The notes under the pieces are model-generated. The model worked only from the letters and a program-made list of their open reading frames with translations, was not told where the DNA came from and made no database searches. Of a stretch of 64,000 bases of DNA, positions 14,367 through 27,100 are shown piece by piece. The translations under genes were made by a program, and so were the position numbers. Numbering within the stretch: position 1 is the stretch's first letter; every line of letters starts with the position of its first letter. Location: assembly GCA_004026145.2 (NCBI GenBank), contig CP034984.1:1647946-1711945 (forward strand). The letters run 5' to 3'. Source of the stretch: Takifugu bimaculatus (Eukaryota > Chordata > Actinopteri > Tetraodontiformes > Tetraodontidae).

Positions 14367-15470
14367 GACACTGTATATATATGGTCCCACTTGCATACAT
14401 GACCTCACTTTGATAGTAGAGTGAGTACACACACACACACACTGTTTTTGACCTCTCTGCCTCTGGAATATCATAGAAAGAGGCTCCTCTCCTATTCTCC
14501 TATGGAACATGAACTCCACATGTAATTAACCATATTTTGAGCTCATAAGGAGACCAGCCAACCACCCAGACAGCAGAGGCGCGTCCACCTAGAACGTCTT
14601 GTTTTCCTGTACCTGACCACTGTATCAGTCAAGCAGCACATCCAGGCTCCTTCTAGACCTCTATTTATTACTTGAAAGAATATCTGATGCAGTCAAGCGT
14701 GGCCCAGAATGCCTCCAAATTCACCGGTTATATCACGTCCGTGTAACCCAGATCGATTCTATGGGGCAGCAGGATTTTTAGCACAGATAGGAAAGCTCCT
14801 CGACATTCTCGGCCTGTCAGCACACAAACGGCATCACATTGTTGTTGTTGCTGCTCCCGGCTCCTCAAAAACGCCTCTTGGATGGATGGATCCATTTAAA
14901 ATTCTCTGTGTTGTTCTGATGGAGCGAAGGATGGGGGGGAGCATCCCTGCATCTGTTTGTTCCACACTCTCAAAGTCTCTTTGCGCGCACGTTTTGCATG
15001 ACTGGATAAAATAAATCTTTACGGGAATTTAGAAGAATGGCTCAATAGCGATCCACTGGTGACTCACCGATCACCCAGATTGTTGATTGCTTCTTTAGCG
15101 CTTATGATGAGCTTAAAATGCTAATGAACATGCGTGTTAGCATGGTACAAATGTGGTTTAGCATAATCGTATTTGCTTGTTTGCAGGCGCAGTCATTAGT
15201 TATGCAGACATTAATCTGGACATTCATCAGGATGGCGAGCTGTGCATGACCATTTGATGACACGGGGGGGTGAGAAAAGCGTCAGGATCTAATGTGTGAT
15301 GTCTGCGCTGCCGACGGAGCCGTCTGGAGGAGCTGGGGTGAGAAGTTGCTGAACCATTTGGGGATGAAGGGAAAGTGAAAGTCACTGTGAGAATGGTTTC
15401 CATTTTTGCCATATTATTAAGATATTGCACTGTTCAAAGTGATGTGTTGAGGGGAAAAACTGAACAAACT

Positions 15471-15501
<31 letters not shown>
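15471..15501. repeat. GT microsatellite
   Basis: Uninterrupted GT dinucleotides over about 30 bases. Confidence 0.92.
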
Positions 15502-15504
<3 letters not shown>

Positions 15505-17505
15505 TCTATAAATTAAAAGCATGGAATGAAGGGAGAAGTTAATCAAACAGAAAGGGGCCCAACGCATCCAAACAAGTCAGGTATAACGTAAGGATTGATT
15601 GCCGTGAGTTCTCCTCCAAATGAAGCTTCCCACCTAGTAGGTAATTAGGAAGTGAGCAGATGCTGGTATCGAGTGCTTGGAGAGCTGGAGGGAGGCAGTA
15701 ATTGTTTTCTGTTGATTACATGGCCTTTTGACAGGAAAGTGGGTCACTGCGGTGCTGACCACCACACCCTCGACAGCGCTTGGCTCGGCTTTATTATCGG
15801 GACCGGGCTGCACCTGATGACAAAGAACAAAGGGAAATGAATTTCAGGCTTTTATTTTGAAATTAACCTGTACCAGCCTTTTTAGCTGAAGGCCCAAATA
15901 GAGATAAAACAGAGTAAATATTAAGAGTACATTTTGTTATTGGGCTATTTTTAACTTGTGATCCCACAGCTGTGCTGTTTGGTTGACGCGGCTCCTCGGC
16001 CGCCCCTGGTTTGTGCATCTACCACCGCGTCAGGTTGCTAAGCCACTAGCTTCCTGTCGGAAAGTTGCCAGGCTGAGTTTGATGGGATCTCTAACTTTGG
16101 GGACTTCTAATCTGAGTTCAGCACAGATCTGCTTTGCTCGGAGAGTTTCTGCTGCCCCCGTGCTGCCAAGATCAAAGCTGGATGTGCCTTCTTCTCAAGG
16201 CGTTGCTTAATCTCCATGATACATCCCATGCCGGTCCTTGATCTTCCACTATATCTGCTCTTCTTCCTCATTAGCGTCCTCCTCTCTGCCTCTGCTGACG
16301 TTCATCTTCTGGATGACTTCAAGGAAACTCCACACTGTCTTTTGATTCTCAGGACACCTTATTCATGGACGCCTCTCTTTTGTGTTTTGGTTTTCCTGTG
16401 CAGGTACAGACAAGTTTTAATTTTCTGCTATGCTAACAAAAATCATGAACAAACAGATATAATTAGGCACATGAATACAATGAAACTTTGGCAGCCATTT
16501 AGATGTTGTTGCACATTGAATTCAGTAATAGTTCACAGAATAGAAGAGTCATTTGTCTTGTGTTGTTATGATGTTATTCATTTTCCATTTGTATAATGGT
16601 ACAGTTAAAAAAATATTAAACCAATTAAAACAGTACAGTTCAGTAGAGAAGTGCTTCACCTCTGCTTTTTAAAAGCTGTAGATCATATCTGCTGTTGGGG
16701 TGATTACAATTTTGGACGCATAATCAGTGGAGTCGGAACACTGTTTGAATCGTCCCCTGCTGCCCATAACGGGCTTCATTGGGACATAACAGAACTTTCC
16801 TAGAGGAAGATGTTTTGGTTTTTTTATCCTCCACGTTTCTCAAACCTCCTCCCCCACATTAAACCCGTGATTTACAGTTTTGTTCAAAAGAAATGTATGA
16901 TGTGCTTTTCTTTTTTTTACCCTTCCTTTCTTCTGCCAGGCATCTCTGTTTTCCTTGAAGGATAGCGCCACCTGCTGGACGCAGCCTTTCGAGCATGTTT
17001 CATGAGGCCAACACAATGGTTGCAGTTGGAGTCTCACGTGTTGGACTGTAACTCGAAAGACTGTAAACGTGTCACGATGTCCGGTTTCCCACCGACCTGC
17101 TCCAGAGGGCAATAGGTCTTCCGTGTGACGTCAACGCAGCAGCGGCGGCTTTCATTTACATTTACTAATGGAGGGATTAAGAGGGATCGCTTGCAGACAA
17201 ACAGGGCTGCCCCTGGCTCTTTCACTGCAGCTGAACCCCCTCTTGGCAGCGCTGACTGTTGCCCTGACAACCTTATGTCACTGTGTCAGACAATACAATA
17301 CTCCGTGTGATCTGTGTCTCGGAGGAGCTCCTGACGGGGAAGGTGTCCTCCTCTCTAAAGGTCTCTTGAGGTTCATTGTTTGGATCCAGAATCATCTGAA
17401 AAGTCCATGAGCAGAGATGAAATATGGCTGAAAAGTAGTTTTGTCCAATCACACAGGATCAGGCCTCAATCTGGACTTTCTGTTCTTGAAAATGTCAAAA
17501 TGCAG

Positions 17506-17559
17506 ATGTGTGTGTATTTGTGTGTGTGTGTGTATGTGTGTGTGTGTATGTGTGTGTGA
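17506..17559. repeat. GT microsatellite, interrupted
   Basis: TG dinucleotides with TA and TT interruptions. Confidence 0.85.
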
Positions 17560-18268
17560 ATGGTTGTTCTCGTTTTTGACCCTGTCACATGCATGTGTGT
17601 GTACCTGGCAGGGTAGAGGCCCAGAGGGTTTTACTGGAATGCCTAACAGTGGGCAGCTGGCTTGTAAAATTCTCGCCCTAGATCAGGGCCTTTTTAGCAG
17701 ACATATGGCAGAAATGTGTCTTCAGCGACAACAAGTTTATTTTTTTGGCTCTCAGACGCCTCCGAGTCTCAATTATTAACATTTATCACACGCCTCTCCT
17801 GCTGTTGGGAGAAGACAGAGCACATTTGTATTCAGTAGCTGAAAATAAAGTGCCAGAACTGAGATTGAACGGATAAAACCTGCTGCTGACCAGAGTGAAA
17901 CTTTTACCGAGAATGTTCTTAAACGTGAAGGAAGTCTGGGAAACCACAGTTATGCTGCTCTGGCCTCCGTCTGGTTGCTGATCCTCCCCCTGCTCCGACC
18001 CCCTCTGCAGATGACAGCGCACCAGTGCAGCACGACAAATGGGGTTACAATGGGGCAAAATGGAAATTAGACCTTTTTAAAAGCTCAAATTGTTGTGTGT
18101 GTGTGGGGGGGGGGAGTTGGAGGGGCAGGAAGTGTAAAATATACATTAAACAATCCTTAAACAGTTCTCTCATGGCCCCTCTCACAGTTTAGAAAACAGT
18201 TGTTTTAACAGCAGGTGTTTGTGACTGGGCCATCCTCCAGAGGGACCAGGTTGCACAGCTGTCTTAGA

Positions 18269-18311
18269 CACGCGCGCGCATACGCACGCACACACACACA
18301 CACACACACAC
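18269..18311. repeat. CG/CA microsatellite
   Basis: A short (CG)n start passes into (CA)n of about 12 units, a typical vertebrate dinucleotide repeat in which CpG remnants persist at one end. Confidence 0.88.
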
Positions 18312-18466
18312 TCAAAGCGAGAGAGAATGAGACAGTTAATGAAAGATAGCAAACAAGCTCCTTCCTCGGTTGAGCTCTGGTGGAGAGATGATGGTCTTTG
18401 TGCGCGCAACTGCACAAACAAAAGCTTAGAAAGAAATCTCTGGGGAGTTCAATACCTCTCTCTCTA

Positions 18467-18529
18467 GTACTGGTACTGGTACTGGTACTGGTACTGGTAC
18501 TGGTACCCCCCCCCCCCCCCCCCCCCCCC
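18467..18529. repeat. GTACTG hexamer array followed by 24-base poly-C
   Basis: About six and a half perfect copies of a GTACTG unit (18467-18505) run straight into 24 consecutive C bases (18506-18529). The array has no variants between copies, so it is young or actively slipping. The poly-C length is probably unreliable. Confidence 0.9.
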
Positions 18530-19146
18530 GGACTAGGTGGGTGAAGCCGACTGGTCTTACTTGCTTCAATGAAATTTATCTCGCACATACGCGTTAATGG
18601 CCGCTCATTGTTGCTCATGTGATGCAGATAAATCAAACCAGCCCTGAGCCCTTGCCTGTTCTCCTTTTAGGGTCAATTATCTCAGTCGTTATACAACCGG
18701 CTAGATATTTAAATGCGGGACGTGTTTTTTCTGGGTTTATTTACGACAGATGTTTAGACAAAGAGTTATTTTTTGCCCAAATCCTGGAAACTTGGGGGTT
18801 CGTGCTTGTCTCCTTGAGGAGGCGGGGTTTTGTCCTTGTGGTCCTGAGCCAAGTTGCGGTTATGTAACCGAAACTTCTCATCCTGATGTGGAGTTAGAGA
18901 AAGTTTGCGCTGGTGCAGCGCAGCGACGTGCGCGCAGCCCGTGGATCGTTTCTACAAGCTTGGAAATGTTTCTGTAAAGTCGGCATCTGGGCCCGCTGCT
19001 GAGCCAGAGATCTGTCTCCCAACCGTGAAACTAACTGCACAACTGCCCTGCAACGCTGCCAGAACTCAAACCTGGCGGTTAATGTTCAACTCCGGGCAGC
19101 ACTCGGTGAACTTGGATATGGACAGTTAGACTTTGAGGGGGCAGTC

Positions 19147-20113
19147 ATGGGCAGCGGGACCAGCCGAGGGAAGAAGGTGGCACCTGCGTGTGTCGGCCAG
19201 GTGGCCTCTATCAAAGCCTCATGCAAGCCGGTCAAGCGTCCGCTCCAGCCTCCTAAAATCCACGCCATTTTACGCAACGCGCGCAAGTGCGCGCAGCGGG
19301 ACCGTCACCGCGAAGGCCACGATTCCGGCTCCTCTGGGGAAGACAACGATGGAGAAAGGGACGCGGTTCCTGAGAGGCGAGGGTGGGTTTCGGAGAAGAC
19401 GACCCCTGCTAAGAAGAGCAGCAAAACCTACGGACTGTGTCACGCCAGGCGCGAAGGCGAGGAGGACTCCGGGCCAGAGGAGCCGCATGCGCCGAGAGGC
19501 GCAAACAAGAGGAAAAACACGACTTTTCCTAAACATCAGATAAAAGTAAGTACATCTTAAATATTAAATAAATACATTTCAGTCTAGACGAGCTCTGGGA
19601 ATACTACTGAGCTTGAAATATGTCTTTTTCATCCTCCCACCCTCTCTATTATATCAGTCCTCCTCTCGGGGATTTTTGACAACAGAAGTTTTGCTGAAAG
19701 ATGTCGCCCGGCCGCACAAACAACCGTAAGTAGACACATCTGATGCATTATTGAGTCGATTTTCTGCGCAGTCGAAGAGACAGAACAAATTCAGTTTGAG
19801 GGGATCAAAACACTGACTCATCATTCTGACGGAGAGCTGAATAGAAGCGAAACTGTTGTCATCTTGCTGGGGACACGGGGAAAAACGAAGGCTAGGGCTG
19901 GAAAACAAGCTGAAATCATCCCACTCGTTGACCTTTGCCACACCATAGTCACGCTGCCATACAATGTCTCCCACGGTGATGTTGTTGACATGCATCTCAT
20001 CTCTCTGCAGGACCTTTGGCGGCTGCCACAGCTCCCCCCTCCCCATGCCCATAATCCTGTATGATGGATCAGAAGAAGAGCTGATGGACACCATCGAGAG
20101 AGAGTTCAGTTGA
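19147..20113 (+). CDS. cys1: Cystin-1, ciliary myristoylated protein
   Basis: Three exons, 19147-19545, 19658-19725 and 20011-20113, splice in frame to 189 residues (human cystin-1 is 158). The start gives MGSGTSR, a canonical N-myristoylation signal (Gly2, Ser6) nearly identical to the human MGSGSSR start. The last residues, SEEELMDTIEREFS, match the conserved cystin C-terminus. The middle is low-complexity, basic and serine-rich, and diverges freely, as expected for a disordered protein; I see no obvious AxEGG ciliary-targeting motif. Cystin sits on the membrane of the primary cilium, and mutation of the mouse gene causes cystic kidney disease. The gene converges on klhdc1. Identification rests on both ends and the three-exon layout; the exon-2 call is supported by good splice sites and a preserved frame. 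Confidence 0.85.
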
Positions 20114-20888
20114 CTCAGCTGAGCGCACCTCCCGCTGTCCTGTTCATTTGTCCTCACCTCATGGGTTGCAGGAGGAATTGGAAAAAACACACACACAATG
20201 ACAAGGGAACCAGGGTTTCTGCTATAGGAGCCACCATATTTAAGTAGAAGAGAATTGTAATGGCTTTGTTAGGAGGCACATTTCTCACAGCACAGCTCAG
20301 GGTGCCATTTTTCACCAGCACTTTAGAGCAGCTGGGTGTAGAGTTTAGTTTTTCAGATGGCAGAGGCGGGAGTGTTTATATAAGGGCTCTTTCCTGACCG
20401 CAGTCGCTGCACGTCTCCGCCCTTGTGGAAAAGGAATGTGTGGCTGCACTGGTTCCAGTCCGCCTCACGGTGAGTTCAACACCATACCGCCACCCAGTGG
20501 TCGCATGGCCGTATGGCATGTGGAACTCTTCAGGGACGCGAGAGCCTGCACCGCTTTTGGCACAGCTTTACGGATGTTTTGTAATATTGTTTTATACAGC
20601 AAATAAAAAGCACATCTATTTTTAAATATGCAGAAATTTATGGCAGAAATTTGTGAGGAAAAGTTCCTTGGATGAAACCAAAAACAACAGGCATGTTGTC
20701 ATTGTGTCATTTAATCCTCAGGCATCGCAGAAACACTTTTGTAACATTATTTTCATCATACAAAATAAAATCTGTTAAACAATAAACCACAATATGACAC
20801 ATTATTATATACCAGGTATTAAGAAAAACCCCAACGTGTGACATATGGCCAATGCATTGTTTTGTCATGGCTGTTAAGACTTTTCTGA
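20114..20888. other. 3' UTRs between cys1 and klhdc1
   Basis: No coding sequence is seen. cys1 reads in from the left with a polyadenylation signal at 20602-20607, and klhdc1 from the right with a possible ATTAAA on the minus strand at 20710-20715. The two UTRs therefore meet near 20.65 kb. Confidence 0.55.
20602..20607 (+). terminator. Polyadenylation signal AATAAA for cys1
   Basis: AATAAA lies about 490 bases after the cys1 stop codon and is the first canonical signal on this strand. Confidence 0.6.
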
Positions 20889-23604
20889 CTAGCGCTGCTT
20901 CTTTGAAGGCCTGTAGAAAGACATCCTTTTCTGCACCGCTGTCAGAAGTTTGGAAGGCAGGCGTGGAAGCTGATTTCTGAGGGCTTCATAGTTCTTCACA
21001 TTCTTGGCGATATAATCCTCACAAATCCTGTGGTGAGAAACAAGGATTTATATAAGACACAACTGGTTAAAGAAGATATTTCTAATGCAACAAGAAGTTA
21101 AATACAGCCGGCGTACTGGAGGTGTGTTGAAAAAGGCAGAAGCTGCTCTTTAAACTTTTTTAATTACCTGAAGAGAGGATAAGGCTGCGTCTGGAAAACA
21201 AGTGCGTCGTTGCAGTGGCCCTGAAAAAGCAACACAGTCAGCCGAGTCCCCATAAATATGCAACATGCACACCCTTTGAAGGCCACAAGGGAATACTTCA
21301 TCATTTCATCTGTTATATTTAGCTATGGTTTAAGAGATAATGTAAATTAAGGAACTTACAGTGTCGACCAGAAGGATGTAGTCACAACTTCCCCCAAACA
21401 CAATCACATCAGCGTCGTTGCCCTGACATGCAGTGTGCCACAACCTTTGACAGAGGGAAAACATGTAACTAAATATAAATAGATGAAATATGTCTTTTTA
21501 AAGTATTTTAAGATGTAAACCATCAGATCGCCTACTTTTCTACCTCGGCTTATTATTAAAAGGATGCTCCACTTCTCTCCATAGCTTTGTCTCAACATCA
21601 AGCAACCACCCATCACCTTCAAATCAAATCAGAATGAGAAAAAAGGACCTAAAAACAATAACAAATAAAAGGGTGGCAGTGTTTTCTTACTCATTGGCTT
21701 GCAGTCTACACTGAGACCTCCAAACAGGAAGAGAGAGGTGTCTGATACTGCTGTGAGGGTATGCCAGGATCTACCCACCGGAATGGGGGATGCTGGGGTT
21801 CTAGAAAAGATATTTACAACTGAGTCAAAGTGAAACCTGTTTAACATTTACTGGGTGTTTAAGACGATGTACATTTCTGTCCACGTCCACGCATCCAGGT
21901 CCAGGCAGTGAACGTCGCTCGTCCTGGTTTCCTGCGTTAAAAAAGAGTCCGTTTCAACTTCTTGTCATTTAATTCTGCTTTCATATGCTTAGAAGTCCAT
22001 AACTGACAGCTCACCATGACTCTTCCTCCACAAATGTAACCTCTGTGGCCCAGGGTGGCGCTGGCGTGGGCAGCCCTGGGGGCGGGAGCTCGACCCTGCA
22101 CACACAATCTGCCACTGTCACATCCTCCCATGATTTCAGGAAAGAATCTTTTAAGTGACCGTTCCTATTTATAGAATTTTTACTGGCTTACGTTTGTTTT
22201 TGGTTCAGTCCAAGTGGAATTCATTGGGTCAAATACATGAACCTCATTGTTCCAACCCCAGAAGACATCTTCAACCTGCTGACAGAGAGTCAAATAACTA
22301 AAAGGTAGGGAATTACAGCAAAATGCTGGAGCACCAGGGACAGATTACCCATGATGCTTCATCCACAATGAAGCTTCTGTTCCTGCTGTCCACGTCTGTC
22401 AGCAGTTTGTGACCATATCCTCCGAAGTAGACCAGGCTGTGGGATGGCGTATGAGGATCAGGCATGCTGGTGTGCAAGAAAATCTGAAAGCGTTGCTAAA
22501 CTTAACCACCTTCTCTTGTAAACCCAGCAGGAGAGTTTGTCTCGAGGTGACGGTGCGGAGCCGAGCCCCTGCCCGATCCTCCTCCACGTGTATTTGCCGT
22601 CTGTCAGGTTGACACAATAGATCTGTTTGAAGTCAAACACTGATCACTCATTCATGCCACCCTCATTCAGCCTAAATTTTGACTGTGTTCATTCATTGTT
22701 TATATTAGTTTTTCTGTGATGATGGGACATTTATCAGATACTATTGAGAGCCAGATGGTGGCGATGGTGCATATTTATCATCCTCACCAAGAAAAGGCAA
22801 GTCTGTTGCTACAGCGCCATGTTATCAATACAATAGTGAGTCAGAGTGCCCACAACCGTACAGCAACCTTTTAAATTGATTAAACAGAGCATCAGTTATC
22901 AGTCTCACCATATTAGTCTGGCCATTGTCGTCACAACCTCCAAATATGTACATGTGTCCATCCAAGGAGCAGCCGCAGGCCCCAGACATGGACGGCGGTA
23001 CGTCCCCTGTCATATGAAAAACCTCCCTTCAAAGTAAATAAATTTTAAAAAAAATGTGGGTAAGTGAATGAAACATTTGCCCAGGTACAATGATGGTCAA
23101 GATGATGTTAATTTACTGTCTCTGTTTCACAAAGCAACAAGAAAAGGATCTATTTACTATACTTACCACACACCACCTTCTAAGTCGTACACCCAGATTT
23201 CGTTGTTGGGTAGAAAAACCTCGTCATCAGCGACCGACTGTGGACAAAACCAATGCAACTTGTAATAACAGAAAGTAATTTTATATAGCCATTGTATTAA
23301 TAATTATGACAGTGTTTTGAAACACAGTAGTGTCTAGATTGTACTGAATTACAGAATTTGATGGGATTACGTTGTTCATCACAATATGATTTGCGTAAAG
23401 AGACCTTTCACGCTACATTAGTAAGTGCTGTAGTATTTGTTGCAGAATTTGAACATCGGGGAGAGATCAGCCTCAATAGTTGTTGGTGTTTCTCACCATG
23501 TAACCCCCCCACACATACAGTAGGCTGCCCTCCACCACAGCCGTGTGCCCGCTCCTCTCCCGGGCCACCAGCTCCGAGATGTGCCTCTGGAAGCCTGAAT
23601 CCAT
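20889..23604 (-). CDS. klhdc1: Kelch domain-containing protein 1
   Basis: Thirteen exons in transcription order: 23604-23497, 23237-23167, 23026-22909, 22622-22510, 22436-22349, 22275-22192, 22095-22015, 21931-21873, 21800-21691, 21616-21544, 21444-21360, 21220-21168, 21027-20889. They join without frame error to 393 residues (human KLHDC1 is 406). Kelch blades are visible as GGCDDNGQTN, FGGYGHK, GGRVM, FGGLSVD and FGGSCDY, each followed by the usual spaced Trp. The protein is a cullin-5 substrate receptor that binds C-terminal Gly-Gly degrons, such as that of truncated selenoprotein S. The pocket-region arginines (GGRVMETR) and the Gly-Arg-Ser-Trp-His segment are kept. The start MDSGFQRHISELV is the first Met in a frame leading directly into ERSGHTAVV. 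It is a tandem relative of klhdc2 and lies head-to-head with pole2. Confidence 0.93.
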
Positions 23605-24107
23605 GACTGGCTGCTATTCATAGAAAACGGAGACGAGTCTTTAAACTTAAAAGTCACACCTGTCACCCAAATCGCATTCTTACCAATGAAACATGGAGAC
23701 TAAGGATTGTTATTTCATGTTGTTGTTCGACTGAACAGACCGAAGATTGCATGCAGTTATATGGTATTTACCTGGTAAATACATTCAGGTTTTAAACAGA
23801 ACAGGCAGGTTGAATTGCGATGTCAGCAACGTTGACATGTCATGAACATACGCTTAAAAAAACAAGCTTTACTCATACTCACGTATTGCATTGCAATTTC
23901 AAACGCCGCTTATTTTTTTTCTCATGTTTTGACAGCACAGCCAAGAACTCGACCGAGCCGAGTGTATTTCAAAATAAAATACATCTTCCGTTTTGTGCTC
24001 CTGACGAAGTAAAAGCGCATACTTCCCTTCGATCCCAAACCGGAAGTCGAGAAACGTAACCGGAAGGTGATATTTAGCGCCAAGTCTGGAGTCAGACAAG
24101 AGCGATC
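23605..24107. promoter_or_regulatory. Shared divergent promoter of klhdc1 and pole2
   Basis: The two start codons face away from each other and are 503 bases apart with no other gene between, so both 5' UTRs and core promoters must lie here. The same pair is head-to-head in mammals. No TATA box is obvious. The GC-richer stretch with CGGAAG Ets-like words at about 24.03-24.07 kb, just before the pole2 start, is the likeliest core. Confidence 0.65.
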
Positions 24108-27100
24108 ATGGACGCTGCCCGGAGAATAAAGAACAAAGTGTCAACTGCTTTCAAGATGCGGGGACTTATGCTGCGACCGTATGTGAATAATAATAGTTAA
24201 ACTTTTTTTAATGTGCTGTGGTAACATTGTTGCCAGTTGTTGGAATGAAGTTAATAAAAAATACCTGGTTATGTTAAATGTTACATTCTCTACAAGCTCT
24301 GTCTGTTTTAGGTCATAAAAACTATTTTTATACTGTCTACAACTCAAATATTGCCCGTTAACAAGTTTCATCTTTTGCTACTGACTTTCATCAACTTGTG
24401 AAATCCTTTAAAAATTTAGTGAGACATTCATATTGTGGAACGTTAATATTTGCAGTACTAATATTTGTGAAATAGAGTATTTTAAAAGCTTGAAATGTCT
24501 CTTTTAACAGTTATTTAAACGGAGTATAACAAGAAAAGGCTTGTTTGTAACTGGCATATGTATTTTATAGTGAAGCCAGCAAATATCTAGTGGAAGTGAT
24601 GGAGTCTGTCAGTTCCTCTGACCTGGAGGATGTTATGGAAAAGGTTCTGGATGCAGTGGAAAAGCAGCCATGTATGTACATGACCAATATTTTATTGTCA
24701 GCCTATTTAGCGTGTTTATTCATCACCGTCTGTTTAGGTACCAGGCCTGACTGTGTTTTTCCAACAGTGTCGTCAAACATGATCGAGCTGTCTGTGGCAG
24801 AAAGTGCCGTGCAGGATTGCAGCCAGTCTTGTGATGAAACTATGTGAGTGTACTCGCCAAACTTGTTTAATCACTGTTTAGAATATTGTCAACCCCCCAA
24901 TAAGTAATTAATGAAGAGATTTGTTAATTGTATTATTATTAAGCACAAAAGAGTAGAACGATGCAAATGGGTGATGTTCTAAAAAGAAAATGTGTGATAA
25001 TTTTGCCAATAAACCTTAAACTCTCTTCCAGAGATAATGTTTTTAATATCATTGGAGCCTTTGATGTGCCCAGATACATTTACAGTGTTGAGCGGAAGAA
25101 ATTTATACCGTAAGTAGAAAGGCTGTTATTCTCATCTTTTATTGCCAGGACAAATTTATTGACATACTTGCTTCTGATCATTGTGTCATCGTTGGCTCGT
25201 TCTTCCAGCCTCAGTATGACATCACATCCTGCTCCCAGCCTGTGCGGTTGGGCCAAAGACAAAGCTGAGCTTTTCCGGGAGCGTTACACCATCCTACAGC
25301 AGGTCAGTGAGCTTTGTTCAAGAACAAAAGATCTGTAAATGTCACATGACCGCTGTTTGAATGCTGACCCTTTTTTTTTTTTTTCCAGAGAATACATCGA
25401 CATGAACTCTTCACCCCACCTGCAATAGGAACAGCTGTTGACGAGGGCCAAAACAAATTTCAGGTTTGGGCTTTATCCAAAGACCGCATTATTAATGCGC
25501 GGGTCTTTTTATAGTTGCAGAAGGGAAACAACCCTTTTCTCTGACATATCCTGTGTGTGTCATTTATTTCAGCTCAAGACCATTGAGGCTCTGCTTGGTA
25601 GCACAGCTAAGATGGGAGAGGTGATTGTGCTGGGCATGATCACACAGCTCAAAGAGGTGAAGAATGATAGATTTTGTTTTACAGAGCGGTACATATAACA
25701 CGTCTATACTTCCTTCTAGTTTCTGAAACATTTCTTTGGGTTTTTTTTAAAGGGTAAATTTTACCTGGAGGACCTAAGTGGAACAGTCCAGCTAGACATG
25801 TCCAAAGCGATATCCTTCAAATGTTTGTCGAGGCTCCTTCAGGAGAAAAACATACAATATTCTGTTTCTTGTTGACATATTTTGAATCCTTAATAGCATT
25901 GGCACCAGTTTCACAATGGCCTGTACACAGAATCCTGCTTCGTGCTTGCAGAGGGTGAGTCAGCGGCTACTGCTACAACCCTGCATGCGAAAAGAATAAA
26001 AGTATAAGATGGCACACACCATAAAGCACTACTGCAGACGTTAGTGTGGGTTTGCCTTTGTCCTGCAGGTTGGTACGAGGACTCTGTTTTCCATGTCAAT
26101 GGCTTTGGGTTTCCACCAACAGAACCATCCTCAGCCACAAGGTGAGTGAGTCAAGGCTGTGTCTCCATTTTTCTTTTAGCCTTATTCTTGTATGGCAGCA
26201 CCCTGTGACCCTGCGCTCTTTTCCCAGGGCGTACTACGGGAGCATGAACTTTTTCGGGGGTCCGTCCTCGACTTCTGTGAAGGCCTCGGCCAAGCTCAAG
26301 CAGCTGGAGGAGGAAAACGAGGATGCCATGTTTGTGATTCTTTCTGATGTGTGGCTGGACAACGTAGAAGTGCTGGAAAAGCTTAACCTCATGTTCTCGG
26401 GTCGGTTAGGAAATCACAACTCAAAACTTCCGACACTTGGCCAGAGTTTAGTTTCACTTTGCTTTTTCTTCCAGGTTACTCGTCGATGCCTCCCACCTGT
26501 TTTATTTTTATTGGCAACTTCTCCAGCGCTCCTTATGGAAACGCACAGATAAAGTCACTCAAAGGTTGGACTTTTTAGAGCTCTGTCTAACACAAACTCA
26601 TGTACATAAAGGGCTTTTCAGCCTTTTAAATCAGTTGTTCTTTTCATAGATTCCTTAAAAGCCCTTGCTGATGTTATATGTGCCCACCCCAACATCCACA
26701 ACAGGTCAGTCCCAATGAAGCTGCTGGAATATTTAGCGCTGCTTTATTTTCAACACGTTTTCCTTAAATCTACAGCAGTCGCTTTCTCTTTGTTCCCGGC
26801 CCATGAAGACCCCGGTCCGGGCGCCATTCTGCCAAGGTAAGTCTGCTCCGCGACACCGGATTCGCTTGTTTGGGACAGTTGTAGATGAATCTGTCCTCCC
26901 CAGGCCTCCACTGGCCAATCACATCACAGAGGAGTTCAGACAGAGGGTGCCCTTTTCTGTGTTCACCACCGAACCCGTGCAGGTAAATCACCAGGCTTTC
27001 ACTGGTAGCCAGACCTTTGAAAAACCACCAAAGCGCTTTGTCTATTTTCAGGGTCCAGTACTGCAGCCAGGAGATCCTCATTTTCAGGGAAGACCTGGTC

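Larger units (their letters stand above)
14281..19146. other. Gene-free interval upstream of cys1, rich in microsatellites
   Basis: No coding exon is supportable here. The interval holds several CA/GT/TA microsatellites, a GGTACT hexamer array with poly-C, and presumably the cys1 promoter and 5' UTR in the last few hundred bases before 19147. The frame at 16216-16596 looks like chance. Confidence 0.6.

Noticed and set aside
16216..16596. Hydrophobic 126-codon frame upstream of cys1
   Set aside because: Leucine/phenylalanine-rich runs arise from pyrimidine-rich DNA. No family resemblance and no convincing transcript signals are seen.
18205..18636. 143-codon minus-strand frame with (ST)n and glycine runs
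   Set aside because: It is generated by the GTACTG hexamer and poly-C repeats read in frame, plus CA microsatellite translation.
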